From assembly GCA_946965045.2 (NCBI GenBank), contig OX337239.1, forward strand, positions 1,488,001 through 1,552,000: DNA of 64,000 bases, given 5' to 3'. Under the pieces are notes generated by a model. That model ran no database searches and was not told the DNA's origin. It saw only the letters and a list, made by a program, of their open reading frames with translations. Source of the DNA: Epithemia pelagica (taxonomy: Eukaryota > Bacillariophyta > Bacillariophyceae > Surirellales > Surirellaceae). The position numbers were made by a program, and so were the translations under genes. Positions 43,515 to 52,843 of the stretch are shown here, in pieces. Each line of letters opens with the position of its first letter. Within the stretch, counting starts at the first letter, position 1.

Positions 43515-46500
43515 ATGGAAGGTCTCGAGAAATCCTTGAGTCAGTTTAGTCTCTTGGGGGGCGAACGAAGGAACTCCACCACTTTGGATGGAACCATTCT
43601 TGTCGACGAACAACCAGCGACTGCTGCTCCGAATCCACAGCACCATGTCAACAATTTGGATCTCATGGACTTTGGTCGAACACGTCGGAGTCGTATGTCG
43701 TTTGTGGCACCAGATGCTACGGCCGGACCATTGTTTCGACGACCGAAAAAGGAACCAGCAGCTGCAGCAGGCGACCAAACCAATGGCTTGGCCCCAACGA
43801 CCACCACCACAGATTACGGTGCTTTGTTGGCCGCATTTGATCAAGTCAACCAACAAGATGTCGAAGATGACGACAATGACCTGGAAGACGAATACCAGGA
43901 AGAGCGGAAAAAATTCCGACCATCGTCCTCTCCTTCTCATCCATGTCCCGCCCATCGACCACTCCGTCTTGTTCGACAAGGATTGAGTGAGATTGTGGAA
44001 CAATTGCCAGCCATTTTCGCCACAGTTGTGTTAAGTCTTATGGTGGCCATTCCATTTGGTGCCGCCTACTTTCCCATTCAGTGGAGCAGCAGCGGGAGTA
44101 TGGACGAGGATAGCAATGCCAGTAGCAATGGTGGCGACGATCCAGACGCTGACATTCATGGAGTATTTCCCCTACCAGGGAAAGAGTCTTTGGGTATCCG
44201 AATGGCTCTCTTTGCCACTTGTATGGGACAATTTGTCATGACGTTTTCAAGTGGATTTGAGAATCCAATTGCTTTTCAATTGTTAGAGAACGTACCCTTT
44301 TATCATGCTTTGGCCCATGTAAGTGGTGTCTTCGCGTTGTTGTCGGCTCTTGATCAGCTCTCATCTTATAATGCCGCTTTTGTTTTGCGTCTGCAAACTT
44401 TCGATCTCACTACAAACCGCAGATTGTCATTGAAGAGCAAGGCTATGGTATGGATGCTCTCGCAACACTCTTCTTTTTGTTTGGTTTGTCCTCGGTAATG
44501 GTTGGTTTGCTGTTTTACACATTGGGTCGGTTAAAGTTGGGTCGAATCGTGTACTTTTTCCCGGCCCATGTCTTGGTTGGCTGCATTGGTGGCATTGGAG
44601 TATTTGTTGCCACTTCTTCCATTGAGGTGACCAACAATCAAGACTTTTCCTTTGACATGGACGGAATTCGAGGCTTTATTGACAATATTCATTTGTTTTC
44701 ATTGGTGATTGGGTTTGAAGTGATACTACGCATCCTGTCGGCTGTATTGGTCGATAAGGACGGAAATCAAAAGTTCAGGTTTCTGGCTCCAATTTACTTT
44801 TGTTCCATTGTACCAATCTTTTATCTCGGACTGTATCTCTTGGGATTTACAACGGATCAAGCACGAGAGTGGGGGTACCTATTCCCAGATCCATCGTGCA
44901 CGGGCGACAATGCGGCGGATTGTGGATCGATTTCGTTTCACGAGAAAGTCTTCAACGGACACGTTTTGGATATCTTGCGAATTCTGGACTTTCGCTTAAT
45001 CAACTGGACTGCAGTTAGCAAGAGTATGGGAACAGTTCTGGCTCTGTGTTCCTTTTCCATGATTCATGTATGTTTGATTTGTGGAATGTCCTTGGAACAG
45101 AGTTTTCTTGCTCACTCAGCTCTTGTTTTATTTGGTCAATCTGGCGCTTTAGGTCCCCATTAACATTCCGGCATTTGCTGTTTCGTCCAATGTGGATGTC
45201 GATATGAATAAGGAACTCATGTCGCATGGGTATTCCAACATGCTCTCAGGTGTGTTTGGTGGTTTGCAGAACGTGATGACCTACAGTTGCAGTGTTCTTT
45301 TTCAAAAATCTGGAGGGCGGGGAATCCCTAGTTGTTTGACAGTCGCTGCTGGTATGGCTCTCTTGTTTGTGTATGGACCTGCTGTTGCAGTTTATTTCCC
45401 GCGTTGCATGGCTGGAACATTATTGTTACATATCGGGTTGGATTTATTTCTGGAGGGATGCTACGACTCCTATGGTAACTTTGATGCTTTGGAATATGCT
45501 GGGATTTGGTTCATTACCATTGTCATGACGACGATGGGGATGGCAGCCGGACTTGTGGCTGGAATCTTGTCCGCTCTGTCCACCTACGCACTCCAGTCCA
45601 TTTCAAACATTAAACCAATTTTCCGCATCATGCATGCAACAACATTGCGCAGTAGTTCTTGGGAACGCCCTTCGGGAGCCATGACGATTCTTGACAGTCC
45701 CTTGACGGGCAGAGCCCGTATTCTGATTTTTCAGCTTCAGGGTCATTTGTTTTTTGGAAATGCGGCAGTAAGCTTATGGAGAACATGGAACCAGTCTCAT
45801 GGAATAGTCTTTCTGACTTCTGTTGTTCTTTGTTCTTTCTTCTTTTCTTAACCCGCTGAAAACCAACATAGGAGCTGACGGACAGTGTCAAGGCAAGACT
45901 TTCTGCAGATCAAGGAACCGACAGATACCCATTTGTTGTAATATTGGACTTTTCTCTTGTGGTGGGAATGGATTCGTCTGCAGCACATGCGATTGCCAAG
46001 CTCAAGGACATGATGCACAAACGATATCAAATAGAAGTGAACATATTTGTGACAGGCAGCCACCGCGAAGGCTTCCCTTGCGAATACTCTCTGGCCAGAG
46101 CACTGAAGGAGACGGAGCCGGCACAAAATTGGGCGAGTGTGGATTATAACGATGTGGCGGCGACGTCACCCGATCCGTCGAGAGCGCGACGGGGCTCCGT
46201 GTCAGTGTTGGCCAACTCCAAAGCCATTGAAGCAATTCAGTTGGTACGCGACTATCCAAAAAATCGTGTATGCACCTGCTTAGACGAAGCATTGATCTTT
46301 GCCGAAGATATTCTGGTGGCAAGAGAGAACCCAATCTTTTTGATGACTGCAGCGAAACGACTTGCTGGAGAACCATTTCCGGAAGAAGACGACGGTCATG
46401 CCGTATGCGAATCGGAAGAAAGACAGTTGGCTGTTTCTATGATGGAAAGCATTGTTCCAATGACAGTGACGCCTGCCGTCAGGAGGAGTATTTCCGTGTT

Positions 46501-46879
46501 TGTGTCGAAATGCGTTCGTGAAGAGTACAAAGAGGGCGATGTGATTTGGAACGAAGGAGACGAAAGTGACAGTGCAAAGATTCTTCTTTCAGGTAATGTT
46601 TGTGCGACAATTGAAGGAACCAATGTACGTGAGTATGTCGCCAGGGGGAATATCTTTGGCGAGCTAGGATTGGTAGATGGTACCTGTCGCCTCAGCACAG
46701 TTACCTGCTCGTCGAAGGTGACCGTGGCTTATTCCATGAAACGAGACATGTTTGACCGCATGGTGCAATCAAATCACCTGGAAGCACGGCTACTGGAACG
46801 AATTGCAATTCGGTACCTGGCACATCGGGTTCAACATGTGAGCAATCGCATTGTGGATACACATTGCCTTCCAATCTGA
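43515..46879 (+). CDS. SulP/SLC26-family transporter with STAS and cyclic-nucleotide-binding domains (four exons)
   Basis: Exons 43515-44318, 44423-45067, 45153-45767 and 45872-46879; introns of 104, 85 and 104 bp, all GT-AG and phase 0; product 1023 residues. Residues 1-150 are a Thr/Asp-rich cytosolic tail. The SulP membrane domain (~155-650) includes QLPAIFATVVLSLMVAIPFG, GFENPIAFQLLENVPFYHALAH, FFPAHVLVGCIGGIGVFVA and NIPAFAVSSNVDVDMNKEL. The STAS domain starts at ~665 (RILIFQLQGHLFFGNAA) and includes FVVILDFSLVVGMDSSAAHA. A cNMP-binding-type fold sits at ~885-1000 (YKEGDVIWNEGDESDSAKI, GNIFGELGLVDGTCRLSTVT). SulP plus STAS plus CNB is the layout of fungal Vsb1 (YGR125W)-type proteins, linked to vacuolar basic amino acids, so sulfate should not be assumed. 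The location is probably the vacuole or plasma membrane. Confidence 0.9.
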
Positions 46880-47077
46880 GACGGTCGTTGAAAGTGTCCA
46901 TTGTACCTAGGAGTATTCTTTCTCGCTACAGAGTTGCAACGAGGAATGATGGGTACGATCGTAAAACTAGGAAACACAGTTATGGAGCCCTTATTGTTCT
47001 GAGAGTCCCAGCCCTTATTGCCCTTGTTGAAATTCCTGTAGCAGCTCATTCCTTTGATTTGAATAAGGTACGAACGG

Positions 47078-48091
47078 TCACTCGATATGAGATAGAAGGG
47101 GTGTCCGTCCGTCCTGATACGAGTCCCTTGCTAAAGTGGACCTGGTAGGAGCTTCCCGAATACACTTGAACAGGTTCTGACATTGCATCCAGCACTGAGC
47201 TTCATTAGCTCGCTTCTTGGCTGGTTCCTGATCACGCAAGGCAATGGTTCTAAGATTACAAGGGCTCGAAACTTGAACGGGAAGACACGGTTCCAATCTA
47301 GGATCTGTGGGCCAGCGGTGAATCTCCCTATCATTCTCTGTGGTGTGTCTCGACACTTGCTCCAAAGAGCTGTGGTTGCGAACCTTTGTGGTGGTTAATG
47401 GGTTTGATAGCTTGTTTTGTGAAAGAAGAATGTGTCGAACCAGATTGGAACTTCCATACTTCCAAGCCACTGTCAAAGGCGTTGATCCATCATGCGCTCG
47501 TGCCGAGAGGGCTGATTCCACTCCACCAGGACCACCCAACACAAAGGCCGTTTCCAATAGGAGTGAGATGAGCGTTCTATTGCTACGTGTTTCGCGGTGG
47601 TGATAAGAGTCAGACGGAGCGAGCGACATGGAGGACTGCCATGCACAGGCAAGGTGCAGGGCCGTAAATCCATTGGTTCGTTTGCGTGCGTGAATACTAG
47701 CTCCCCGTTCCAGTAAACATTGGGCCAATTCCACAGAGCCGTTCTGCACTGCGATCATCAAGGGCGTGACACCATCCTTGATTCTCGCTGCGTTCACCCA
47801 AGCTCCATGATAGAGCAAGAGCTTTGCCACATTGAGCCTGTTATAGCGACAAGCCATGTTCAATGGGGTCACGCCGGTCTGTACATTGGCCAAATTGACA
47901 TTGGCCCCTCGCTCAATAAGGCACGAAATCACTTGCAAAGATGCTCCATGTTGAATCGCAATGAGAAGAGCCGTCAATCCCGTGTCCCCTCCGGCATTAA
48001 TATCGGCTCCCATACGCACTAACGTCTTGATCTTTTCCACATTTTCTTCTGCTGCTGCGATTCGTAGCGTTCGTTCGATTTCTCGTGGCAT
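47078..48091 (-). CDS. Ankyrin-repeat protein
   Basis: 337 residues, one exon. About five ankyrin repeats in residues 1-165 and one more near 205: ENVEKIKTLVRMGADINAGG, GLTALLIAIQHGASLQVISC, GVTPLNMACRYNRLNVAKLL, GVTPLMIAVQNGSVELAQCL, GFTALHLACAWQSS and GSTPLTVAWKYGSSNLVRHI. The C-terminal ~110 residues are basic and unrecognised. It has no membrane span, signal peptide or enzyme domain. It is convergent with the transporter gene, with 198 bp between the stops. A protein-binding adaptor role is generic to the fold; the partner is unknown. Confidence 0.85.
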   Translation of the reverse strand: MPREIERTLRIAAAEENVEKIKTLVRMGADINAGGDTGLTALLIAIQHGASLQVISCLIERGANVNLANVQTGVTPLNMACRYNRLNVAKLLLYHGAWVNAARIKDGVTPLMIAVQNGSVELAQCLLERGASIHARKRTNGFTALHLACAWQSSMSLAPSDSYHHRETRSNRTLISLLLETAFVLGGPGGVESALSARAHDGSTPLTVAWKYGSSNLVRHILLSQNKLSNPLTTTKVRNHSSLEQVSRHTTENDREIHRWPTDPRLEPCLPVQVSSPCNLRTIALRDQEPAKKRANEAQCWMQCQNLFKCIREAPTRSTLARDSYQDGRTPLLSHIE

Positions 48092-48766
48092 CGGACAAGT
48101 GAAAGTGAGACGGGTGAGCCGTCATGCACAACACTTACTCGATTTCATGGTCGCCTGGGATACAGAGATTACTCAACCGTGGCAGTTGGTAGGTGCAATT
48201 GTTCTTATTGATGGACATTCACTAGTGGTTGAATGTCCATTCTACCAACAAAGAAAACACATGCATCATTGAACCGACACCAGAATTCAAAAAAAGAGAC
48301 ATCCGATCCGGTTGGATGCGGGTCTGATTCCACGACTGATCCTGCTCGCGGCAACAGAACGCCGGACACTGGGAATGCTGGGATTGCGGAATGCTGATGC
48401 TGCGGGCCGACTCGAAATTCTCAGAACATCAACACCACCCTAACGTGTGATCGCGTATCTTTTTCTCTATCTATCATTAATGTTACAGACATGAGAGATA
48501 GGGCTTATCAGATGGACATGGGTTCTGACACTTTGTGACACGCTTTTGGTATGTCAGGAAACGGTTTTCATGTTCGTTCATGCTCTCCTGTTCGATGGTT
48601 GAAGCTATGAGAATGGAGAACAGTAAAGGTGACGCATCATAGGTTGACGTGGTGTAACCCGGCTGAGAAAGATACCTTTTCCCGAGTTGTTGAAGGCTGA
48701 ATGTATCTTTTACTTTGTTGCTTTGCAGCTCTCATCTTGAGCTCATATTCACCAAGAAAAGGAATC
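48092..48766. other. Intergenic; promoter side of the Lhcf gene
   Basis: Divergent arrangement of the ankyrin gene (minus) and the Lhcf gene (plus). It contains TGACGC at 48630 and TGACGT at 48645. A frame open from 48701 into the Lhcf gene has an ATG at 48701, but the leader starts better at 48767. Confidence 0.6.
48630..48650 (+). promoter_or_regulatory. Paired TGACGC / TGACGT motifs upstream of Lhcf
   Basis: TGACGC at 48630-48635 and TGACGT at 48645-48650 lie 117-137 bp upstream of the Lhcf ATG. Both cores match bZIP-bound, CO2/cAMP-type elements known from Phaeodactylum. Single 6-mers are expected by chance (about 30 TGACGT hits per 64 kb on both strands), so only the pairing and position argue for function. 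Confidence 0.35.
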
Positions 48767-49372
48767 ATGAAGTCTGCTGTTTTCGCCTCCCTCATCGCCG
48801 CCGCCGCCGCTTTCGCCCCTGCCTCCCAAAAGGCTTCCTCCTCTGCCTTGAAGGCCTTCGAGGACGAATTGGGCGCCCAAGCTCCTCTTGGCTTCTTCGA
48901 TCCCCTTGGCCTTGTTGCCGATGGTGACCAAGAAAAGTTCGACCGCCTCCGTTACGTCGAGATCAAGCACGGCCGCATCTGTATGTTGGGTGTTGTTGGA
49001 TACTTGGTCAACGCCGCCGGTATCTACCTCCCTGGTGACATTGACTACTCTGGCACCAAGTTCTCCGACCTCGGATACGGCTGGGATGCCTCTTCCTCTG
49101 TCCCTGTTGCCGGAGCCCTCCAAGTCTTGGCCTTTGTTGGTTTCTTGGAACTCTTCGTCATGAAGGACTCCGCCAACGGTGCCGAACCCGGTGAATTCGT
49201 TGGTGACTTCCGTAACGGAGCCCTTGACTTTGGCTGGGACTCCTTCGATGAAGAAACCAAGCTCACCAAGCGTGCCGTCGAATTGAACCAAGGCCGTGCC
49301 GCCCAAATGGGTATGTTGGCCCTTATGGTCCACGACAAGCTCGGAAACGTCGAAGACTTCTTCCCCAACTAA
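48767..49372 (+). CDS. Lhcf: Fucoxanthin-chlorophyll a/c light-harvesting protein (Lhcf type)
   Basis: The ATG at 48767 gives 201 residues, the usual Lhcf length. Leader: MKSAVFASLIAAAAAFAPAS, a textbook signal peptide with the AAAFAP cut of diatom plastid proteins. The mature protein starts near ALKAFEDELGAQAPLGFFDP. The three-helix LHC fold is clear: helix 1 with EKFDRLRYVEIKHGRICML (chlorophyll-binding E-x-x-H-x-R), then helix 2 around GALQVLAFVGFLELFVMKD, and helix 3 with KRAVELNQGRAAQMGMLALM (E-x-N-x-R-A-A-Q-M-G). It binds chlorophyll a/c and fucoxanthin in the thylakoid antenna. Codon use is strongly biased (GCC, CTC, GGT, AAG), as expected for an abundant protein. Confidence 0.97.
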   Translation: MKSAVFASLIAAAAAFAPASQKASSSALKAFEDELGAQAPLGFFDPLGLVADGDQEKFDRLRYVEIKHGRICMLGVVGYLVNAAGIYLPGDIDYSGTKFSDLGYGWDASSSVPVAGALQVLAFVGFLELFVMKDSANGAEPGEFVGDFRNGALDFGWDSFDEETKLTKRAVELNQGRAAQMGMLALMVHDKLGNVEDFFPN

Positions 49373-50185
49373 GCTTCTTATTGCTGCTCCTTGATTGCTT
49401 TAAGGACCGCTCTAATATGGTTCTCATTAATTAGATAACCATCTTTTTCTTCGTGAAATACTCTGCTTCTTACCTTTCGTAGTTCTTTCATACTACCAGC
49501 ACAGAACTACCAGTCGCATGAATGGAAAAGCTACTAGCCCTGCTCATGGGTACTACAACAAGCAATGCCCTTTGTTTTCATCGCATACTGGTGGTTTGTC
49601 TTTTGCATGGGACGACAATGAGAAGTATGTAAAAGTCCTATGAACAGAGGGCATCTGCGCATGGGTAACTTCATACGTGGGTGCATGAACAGTTGTCTAC
49701 AGCCATGTGAATTGGAAAAAGGACTTTTCGTCATAAACCTGCGAGAAACGCTGATCTAGAGTGGGAAAGGAAATAGGAATAGCATCCAGAGGAAAACTGT
49801 CAATTGTGGCTCATACTTCTCAAAAGCCGAGGCGGATATCCAGAATTAGCCTTCGTCTGAGAAGTGCGCAACGTCGCGAAAGTCCAACAAAACCTAGGTA
49901 TGAATCTTCATGGGACCACTCCATTCTCGACACTCGAATACAAGATTTACACGAAAGCATTCAGCATCTACTTTAAAGTCTTTTTCCACAGTGCCAAACA
50001 CAACGCTACCTCTTGAGAAACGACAATTGTGCATGTCTTTTGATTGCAGACAATTCCGAATAACAAGTAACATGATAGTACTACTGTGTGCTTCTTAGAC
50101 GGGGATACAAGAGGATACAAGCACTTGTTGACAGGCATGTTCTGGCTCCAGGACTCTTTCTTCAGAATATCACAAATGGTACTTT
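49373..50185. other. Intergenic between convergent Lhcf and alanine aminotransferase genes
   Basis: About 810 bp of 3' flanking DNA. No gene or repeat stood out. Confidence 0.6.
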
Positions 50186-52189
50186 CTAGCAATATTTTTC
50201 ACAGAACTGTTTGTGATGACGTCCAAACATTTCAATGGCCTGATTGAGCTGTTCATCAGGTGGTAGGAAGGTTGTTCGGAAACCGATTCGTCCTTCTTTT
50301 TGTCCAAATCCAGAAGCCGGAACGACACAAATACCAGTTTCGTCCAATAAGGACAAGGCGTACAAGGTATCTGGAGTTTGATCTTGTTCCTTTGCCGCCT
50401 CAATGGCTTTGGCCGGTAACTCCAATCGCGGAAAGGCATACATGGCACCCTCTGCTGGTTGGCATTCAATGCCTTCAATCGCATTCAAACCATCGACCAA
50501 GGCTTTGGCTCGTCGAGCGAGACCTTGATAAATATCCGTCTCTTCTGACACAAATTGATCAAACGATTCACCTCCCTTTGCGGGGCCCTTGACCATGAGA
50601 CTCGTCATGAGCTGCCCAGCAACACCCGAACAGAGTCCGCTCGACGCAAGCTTGTAGAGTTGGGATTGGACAAAGGGGTCAATGTTGTGTAATTCCATAT
50701 ATCCACCGCGTCGTCCGCATTCTCCAATCAGTCCTTTACTGGTCGAGTGGAAACTCACCAACTCCAAGTGCTCGCATTCCGGCGTTTCCATTGCCACTTT
50801 CTTGGCACTGATAAACTCCTTGTCCGGTGCATATACGTTGCGTTGGTACACTTCGTCCGCCAGCAAGACAATGTCATTTTCCACACAAAACCTTGCAATT
50901 GTTTCGACATCCTCCCTTCGCAACACTTGTCCTGTGGGATTTCCAGGGTTGATCAAGACTAAACCCTTGACCACCAGTCCGGTTCGCCGCGCTTCATTCA
51001 GGCGTTTGTCCAGTTCTTCCCGAGTGACACCCCATCCAATGTCTTCCTCCAACTCATATCCCACTTTGCGTCCACCAAGTTTGGTAATGAGCGCACTATA
51101 AATGGGATATTGAGGAATAGGGCACATGATCGCATCGTGATCTTGTGCAATGAGACAGCTCATGATCAATTCAATACCAGCCGAAGCTCCATTGGTCAAG
51201 TACACATCTCCTGGAAAGGCGGCATGTCCATCGCGTTCCGAAATAAAGTCTGCCACATGCTGCCGCACTCCCGCAAACCCTTGACTGTTGGTATAGGCTC
51301 CCGTACCCGACGTGCCCACAATGCCTCGAAGTTCTCGTGCGCGTTCCACGACATCGGCCGGGAAGAGTTGCGACACCATGGGATGGTCCACTCCGCATTC
51401 CGCCGGCAAATCACAGAGCGCCAAGACTTGTCGATAAAAAGTAATGGGGGCTTGTCCCACGGAATGTGGATTACCAATGTTGGTGTAGATAATGGGTTTG
51501 CCTTGAGAAGCCAATTCATCGGCACGCATGACAACGTCCCCTCGAACTGCATATTGCATTCGACGAACTCCCTGCGACATGGTGCTCTTGTTCCATGCGT
51601 ACATGTGTTGAGAAGCGTCTTGTTCTTTCAGAGACAAGGACGATCTTCGAGGAGCGCGGGCTCCAATGTAGCTTGAGTTTTCATAGGCCGGCTGAACCGA
51701 CACGTAACCCTGTTCCTTGGTCGATTCGACGAGCCAATCCTTGAATTCATCCATGTCCAAGGGGTGGTCATGGGAGCGTGCATCCAGAATTTGAAACGCT
51801 TTTGGATTGAGCGTATCTTGAGCTTCGTCTTGAATGGCATGCCACAAGAAAAAGTGAATGTCAGACGGATACAATTTGCCACTACCATCCAAATCAATCG
51901 ATGAGAACAAAGCAGTCGATCCGCGACCTGTAGCCAAGTACGACTTCCATAATGTTTTTTGAACTTCGGTCAAGGAGGCCACCTTTTTGGGTGGTTGACT
52001 GGAGAAGTAGCGGTTGCTAGCTGGACTAACAGTGCTTGCCTTGTCTTGTACATCCGGTGAAGGAGACTTGTGACTTGTGGTGACACTGGTCGTGGACGAG
52101 GAGTACTCGGAGAGAGAACCAAGACATCGGCTGGTATTTCGGACAGTGAGACTCTGCACAGCTGTGGCGACAGAACGGGAGACGGGCAT
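50186..52189 (-). CDS. GPT: Alanine aminotransferase with N-terminal EF-hand region
   Basis: The ATG at 52189 gives 667 residues; an upstream in-frame TTG is ignored. Residues 1-65 are basic and Ser-rich with SRSVATAVQSLTVRN, a mitochondrial-type leader. Residues ~75-160 form an EF-hand-like pair: loop 1 DLDGSGKLYPSD (99-110) has all canonical ligands, and loop 2 near 136-148 is degenerate. From ~190 the PLP-dependent class I/II aminotransferase of the ALT group begins: YTNIGNPHSVGQAPITFYRQ, TNGASAGIELIMSCL, LINPGNPTGQVLRRED, LLADEVYQRNVY, SFHSTSKGLIGECGRRGGYM (PLP Lys ~485), SSGLCSGVAGQ and a C-terminal GFRTTFLPP. It catalyses alanine + 2-oxoglutarate = pyruvate + glutamate. Usual ALTs are about 480-500 residues; the extra length is the leader plus the EF-hand region. 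Confidence 0.95.
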   Translation of the reverse strand: MPVSRSVATAVQSLTVRNTSRCLGSLSEYSSSTTSVTTSHKSPSPDVQDKASTVSPASNRYFSSQPPKKVASLTEVQKTLWKSYLATGRGSTALFSSIDLDGSGKLYPSDIHFFLWHAIQDEAQDTLNPKAFQILDARSHDHPLDMDEFKDWLVESTKEQGYVSVQPAYENSSYIGARAPRRSSLSLKEQDASQHMYAWNKSTMSQGVRRMQYAVRGDVVMRADELASQGKPIIYTNIGNPHSVGQAPITFYRQVLALCDLPAECGVDHPMVSQLFPADVVERARELRGIVGTSGTGAYTNSQGFAGVRQHVADFISERDGHAAFPGDVYLTNGASAGIELIMSCLIAQDHDAIMCPIPQYPIYSALITKLGGRKVGYELEEDIGWGVTREELDKRLNEARRTGLVVKGLVLINPGNPTGQVLRREDVETIARFCVENDIVLLADEVYQRNVYAPDKEFISAKKVAMETPECEHLELVSFHSTSKGLIGECGRRGGYMELHNIDPFVQSQLYKLASSGLCSGVAGQLMTSLMVKGPAKGGESFDQFVSEETDIYQGLARRAKALVDGLNAIEGIECQPAEGAMYAFPRLELPAKAIEAAKEQDQTPDTLYALSLLDETGICVVPASGFGQKEGRIGFRTTFLPPDEQLNQAIEMFGRHHKQFCEKYC

Positions 52190-52843
52190 TTTCAATGTGT
52201 ATGATCTGTGGTAAATGTTCGATTTTTGTCTGCTGGCTTTGTTGTTTTTACAAGGTGCTTGATTTGCTTTTGAAATATCTCAATGTTCAATGGCGATGAA
52301 AGTGCTCCTTGCAGCTTCTCGTTTTGTTTGTCTTGTGGAATCGATGAAAAGGGATATCGTTCGCAATTTTGAAACCAGCTGTTGAATCGTTCGGGTTATG
52401 GTCGGTCTTGGGATGCAGCCCTTGCTTCTCGTTCTCTCGGTTTGCTCTCTTTTGGAGTCAATCACTCGACACTCGATGCTTCTTCTTTTGATCTTGAAGA
52501 TGAAATGCGAAAATCCGAAGGAGGCCGATCCCAAAATGCGAAGGTATCTTTTTTTCTCCACCCGCGAAAGGGAGCGTGCCGGAACCGGACGCCTATGGGT
52601 CGCTGTACGGTATGAATAGTCTCCCTAGTTTTTTCCATCGTCTCTAGTACTCCTAACTCCTACTACTCCTAGCAAGAGTGATCTATGGAAGCAATTGCTC
52701 TAGTGACATAAATTCATGTTCTCCATGGTTCTAGAGGAGAGGAGTATGCTGCCAGTACAACCTGCTCTTCCACTTGCGCGCAACTTTGTTTCCAGCTGGA
52801 AGCAGGCAACCAGTGGCGGAGCAAAAAGAGTCCATGGCATAGA
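52190..52843. other. Intergenic; promoter side of the aminotransferase gene
   Basis: About 650 bp between two minus-strand genes. Overlapping short plus-strand frames (52382-52619) are not supported as genes. Confidence 0.6.
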
